64,000 nt of DNA, taken from Candidatus Gastranaerophilales bacterium. Lineage in GTDB: Bacteria > Cyanobacteriota > Vampirovibrionia > Gastranaerophilales > Gastranaerophilaceae. The notes beneath the pieces are model-generated. The model ran no database searches. It was not told the DNA's origin and saw only the letters and a program-made list of their open reading frames with translations. Positions 62,120 through 64,000 of this stretch are shown here, in pieces (position 1 is the stretch's first letter; the number at the start of each line of letters is the position of its first letter). Both the position numbers and the translations under genes were made by a program. The DNA lies in contig CALVGZ010000006.1 in NCBI GenBank assembly GCA_944327225.1, positions 1 to 64,000 of the forward strand, read 5' to 3'.

Positions 62120-63166
62120 TCAACTGCCTTTTACAACTTTATTCAATCCTTTTGGGTTATCCACGTTCTTTTTAAGTCTCAGTGCAATTTTTAAAGCCAA
62201 TAATTGTACTAAAACTATCATATTTACGATTGTTGCAATTTTTGATTGTCCCTTATTAAATTTTACTAAAATATCACAATCATAATCCTCATAAACATCC
62301 GAAACAACAACTGATTTAGTTTTATATGTTTTTATTATTTTATTTAACAATGCTAATTCATTTTCAGAAGAATCGCTTGTAATAAAAGTTAAAAACGCAT
62401 TTTCTTTATTTAATACAGCAAAGTGACCATGGATAAATTCTCCTAAAGGATATGCACAAGTAGTAATATAACTTGTTTCCTTAATTTTAAGTGCCGCTTC
62501 TAAACTTAATGCATAATTATATCCAAGACCTAAAATAGAAACGGATTTTTTCTTTGATAAAAATTTTGCAGCTAAATCAATATTGTCAATATCTTTTATA
62601 AAAGTTTCCAAATTGCTCCTCATTGCGTAAATATTTTTTGTTTCTTCGGAAATTTCAATATGCTTATTTTGAGCAATTTTAAGTGCAATCAACCATAGCA
62701 TTACTACCGTTGCACTATATGTTTTTGTGGCAGCTATCGCTTTTTCTCTGCCTGCGTTTATATCAAACCTGAAATCAGCATTTTTATACATTGTTGATTC
62801 CAAATTATTTGTGATACACAAAACTTTTGCACCTGATTCTTTTATTTTATTCATGGCAAACACTGTATCAATACTTTCGCCTGATTGACTTATTAAAACA
62901 TAAAGCGTATCTTTATCAAAATTTAAAAAAGAACTACTTGCAACTTCACTTGCATAATTGACAGAAGTCTCAACACTAGCTATCTGTTCAAAAAAACATT
63001 TTCCAAAAACTCCGGCATTATAAGATGAACCGGCAGCAATAATAGAAATTCTCTTTATTGCAATTGGAATATCCATCAAAACACAATAATTTACAACATA
63101 TTTCTTTATTAAATCCTCAATTATCTGACCTTGAGAATAAATTTCCGCTTCCATCACATAACTCAT
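62120..63166 (-). CDS. SIS-domain protein like the GlmS isomerase half
   Basis: 348 residues with two SIS domains and no glutaminase domain. The first has IAAGSSYNAGVFGKCFF and VLISQSGESIDTV, the second KIKETSYITTCAYPLGEF and IHGHFAVL. This is the layout of ammonia-dependent glucosamine-6-phosphate isomerases/deaminases (NagB-II, AgaS, FrlB type). I choose the ATG at 63166, which gives MSYVMEAEIYSQGQI and has TATAAT 6 bases upstream; an ATG at 63271 would overlap the divergent hemW by 85 bases. It heads an operon with etfB and etfA. Confidence 0.85.
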   Translation of the reverse strand: MSYVMEAEIYSQGQIIEDLIKKYVVNYCVLMDIPIAIKRISIIAAGSSYNAGVFGKCFFEQIASVETSVNYASEVASSSFLNFDKDTLYVLISQSGESIDTVFAMNKIKESGAKVLCITNNLESTMYKNADFRFDINAGREKAIAATKTYSATVVMLWLIALKIAQNKHIEISEETKNIYAMRSNLETFIKDIDNIDLAAKFLSKKKSVSILGLGYNYALSLEAALKIKETSYITTCAYPLGEFIHGHFAVLNKENAFLTFITSDSSENELALLNKIIKTYKTKSVVVSDVYEDYDCDILVKFNKGQSKIATIVNMIVLVQLLALKIALRLKKNVDNPKGLNKVVKGS

Positions 63167-63172
63167 ATTCAT

Positions 63173-63180
63173 ATTATAAT
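63173..63180. promoter_or_regulatory. Overlapping divergent -10 boxes of the SIS gene and hemW
   Basis: The 8-base sequence ATTATAAT reads TATAAT on both strands (63178-63173 minus, 63175-63180 plus). Exactly 6 bases follow on each side before an ATG (63166 minus, 63187 plus). Neither gene has a ribosome-binding site. Confidence 0.75.
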
Positions 63181-63186
63181 GTAAAA

Positions 63187-64000
63187 ATGATAAATTGTGT
63201 CTATATTCATATACCTTTTTGTGAAAAAAAATGTCATTACTGCTCATTTTGTTCTTTTTCGATACTTTCATACAAAGAAAAATATCTTAACGCTTTAATT
63301 GAAGAAATTAAATTTCATTACAGAAACGAAACATTAGATACTTTATATATTGGCGGCGGCACTCCGTCATTGCTTAACGAAAATGAAATTGAAAAAATAT
63401 TAAATTGCTTTAACATTAACAAAAAAACTGAAATAACAATTGAGGCAAATCCAAACAGTATAAACTTTAAAAAATTAAAAAACTGTAAAAATCTCGGAAT
63501 TAACAGAATTAGCATGGGGGTTCAATCCTTTGACGATAAAATTTTGAAAAAAATAGGCAGATTACATAATAAAAAGGATATTTATAATGTTATAAAATGG
63601 ATAAACAAAGCTGATATTGAAAATTTCAACATAGACTTAATGTATGGCCTGCCTGATCAAACCATTGAAAACTGGCAAGAAACAATAGATGAAGCTATAA
63701 AATTAAACCCTAAACACATTTCGACCTATGGATTAAAAATTGAAAAAGGAACATATTTCGAAAAAAATAAACCTAAAAATTTGCCCGATGAAACAACTCA
63801 AGCTGAAATGTATTTAGTTCTAACCGAAAAATTAAAAAATTACAATCATTACGAATTTTCAAACTTTGCAAAATCAGAAGAATATTTTTCAAAACATAAT
63901 CTCGCATATTGGACAAGAAAGAACTACTACGGTTTTGGTTTAAGTGCTTCCGGATTTGTGAATAACAAAAGATATACAAACACCTTTAATATAAAAGAAT
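63187..64000 (+). CDS. hemW: HemW-type radical SAM protein, 3' end outside the window
   Basis: The open frame runs off the right edge after 271 codons. It begins NCVYIHIPFCEKKCHYCSFC, with the CxxxCxxC iron-sulfur site and the extra cysteine of the coproporphyrinogen dehydrogenase-like family, followed by LDTLYIGGGTPSLL, ISMGVQSFDDKILKKIGR and IDLMYGLPDQT. KHNLAYWTRKNYYGFGLSAS contains the HNxxYW heme-binding motif, which points to the heme chaperone HemW rather than the HemN enzyme. The start is fixed by the -10 box 6 bases upstream. Confidence 0.92.
   Translation, partial: MINCVYIHIPFCEKKCHYCSFCSFSILSYKEKYLNALIEEIKFHYRNETLDTLYIGGGTPSLLNENEIEKILNCFNINKKTEITIEANPNSINFKKLKNCKNLGINRISMGVQSFDDKILKKIGRLHNKKDIYNVIKWINKADIENFNIDLMYGLPDQTIENWQETIDEAIKLNPKHISTYGLKIEKGTYFEKNKPKNLPDETTQAEMYLVLTEKLKNYNHYEFSNFAKSEEYFSKHNLAYWTRKNYYGFGLSASGFVNNKRYTNTFNIKE

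Noticed and set aside
63167-63271. Longer start of the SIS protein at 63271
   Set aside because: It would overlap hemW coding sequence by 85 bases on the other strand, and the family alignment begins near MSYVMEAEIY.
1-64000. tRNA, rRNA, tmRNA, transposase, integrase or prophage genes
   Set aside because: I scanned the intergenic regions and the protein list for these and found no supportable candidate.

Overview
The window is AT-rich DNA packed with short-spaced bacterial genes. It most resembles a gut member of Candidatus Gastranaerophilales (Vampirovibrionia/Melainabacteria, the non-photosynthetic relatives of cyanobacteria). This is an inference. It rests on an OmpR-type regulator very like cyanobacterial RpaB (18339-19085), the absence of any photosynthesis gene, ferredoxin-linked 2-oxoacid metabolism, and several asparagine/lysine-rich proteins that I could place in no named family. 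I see no rRNA, tRNA, insertion sequence, prophage or CRISPR array.

Layout. 1-3533 is the 3' part of a huge repeat-built acidic protein, entered inside an 87-bp tandem repeat. 3.7-7.0 kb has a WG-repeat protein, panD, a cupin, a pentapeptide-repeat protein and two NarL-type regulators. 7.1-13.4 kb is housekeeping: gatC, pyrG, clpC, rpiB and class II fba. 13.5-15.7 kb is a signalling group: a winged-helix protein, a histidine kinase and a one-domain receiver. 15.7-23.6 kb has a radical SAM protein, rpaB, an MpaA-like carboxypeptidase, a calcium-motif protein and the rny-ymdB-PHP run. 23.8-29.4 kb alternates lineage-type proteins and very small genes with dciA and metK. 29.6-37.5 kb has aspS, a glycosyltransferase, a GGDEF/HD-GYP protein, rel and ribF. 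37.8-45.0 kb has a pair of related membrane proteins, dedA, and a 1292-residue protein ending in a RelA/SpoT-type nucleotidyltransferase domain, overlapped by a small downstream gene. 45-51.3 kb has a sugar transporter and a ferredoxin/2-oxoacid oxidoreductase operon running into fabH and fabF. 51.3-64 kb has mtnP, a TrmH-family methyltransferase, an M24 peptidase, yjbQ, a membrane pyrophosphatase homologue without its catalytic aspartates, an orphan binding lipoprotein, yitT, an alpha/beta hydrolase without its nucleophile, a candidate sRNA, etfAB, a SIS protein and the start of hemW.

How it works together. The oxidoreductase-fabH-fabF run looks like one unit for making acyl-CoA primers and starting fatty acid synthesis. 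The rel-ribF, rny-ymdB and kinase-receiver pairs are coupled by short or overlapping junctions. Two things stand out. First, about a dozen genes have a -10 box exactly 6 or 7 bases before the ATG and no ribosome-binding site, which predicts many leaderless mRNAs. Second, the RelA/SpoT-tailed giant protein and its overlapping partner look like a possible effector/immunity pair. Other points are the degenerate membrane pyrophosphatase, a C-rich sRNA candidate and a 28-codon gene with its own strong promoter and terminator.
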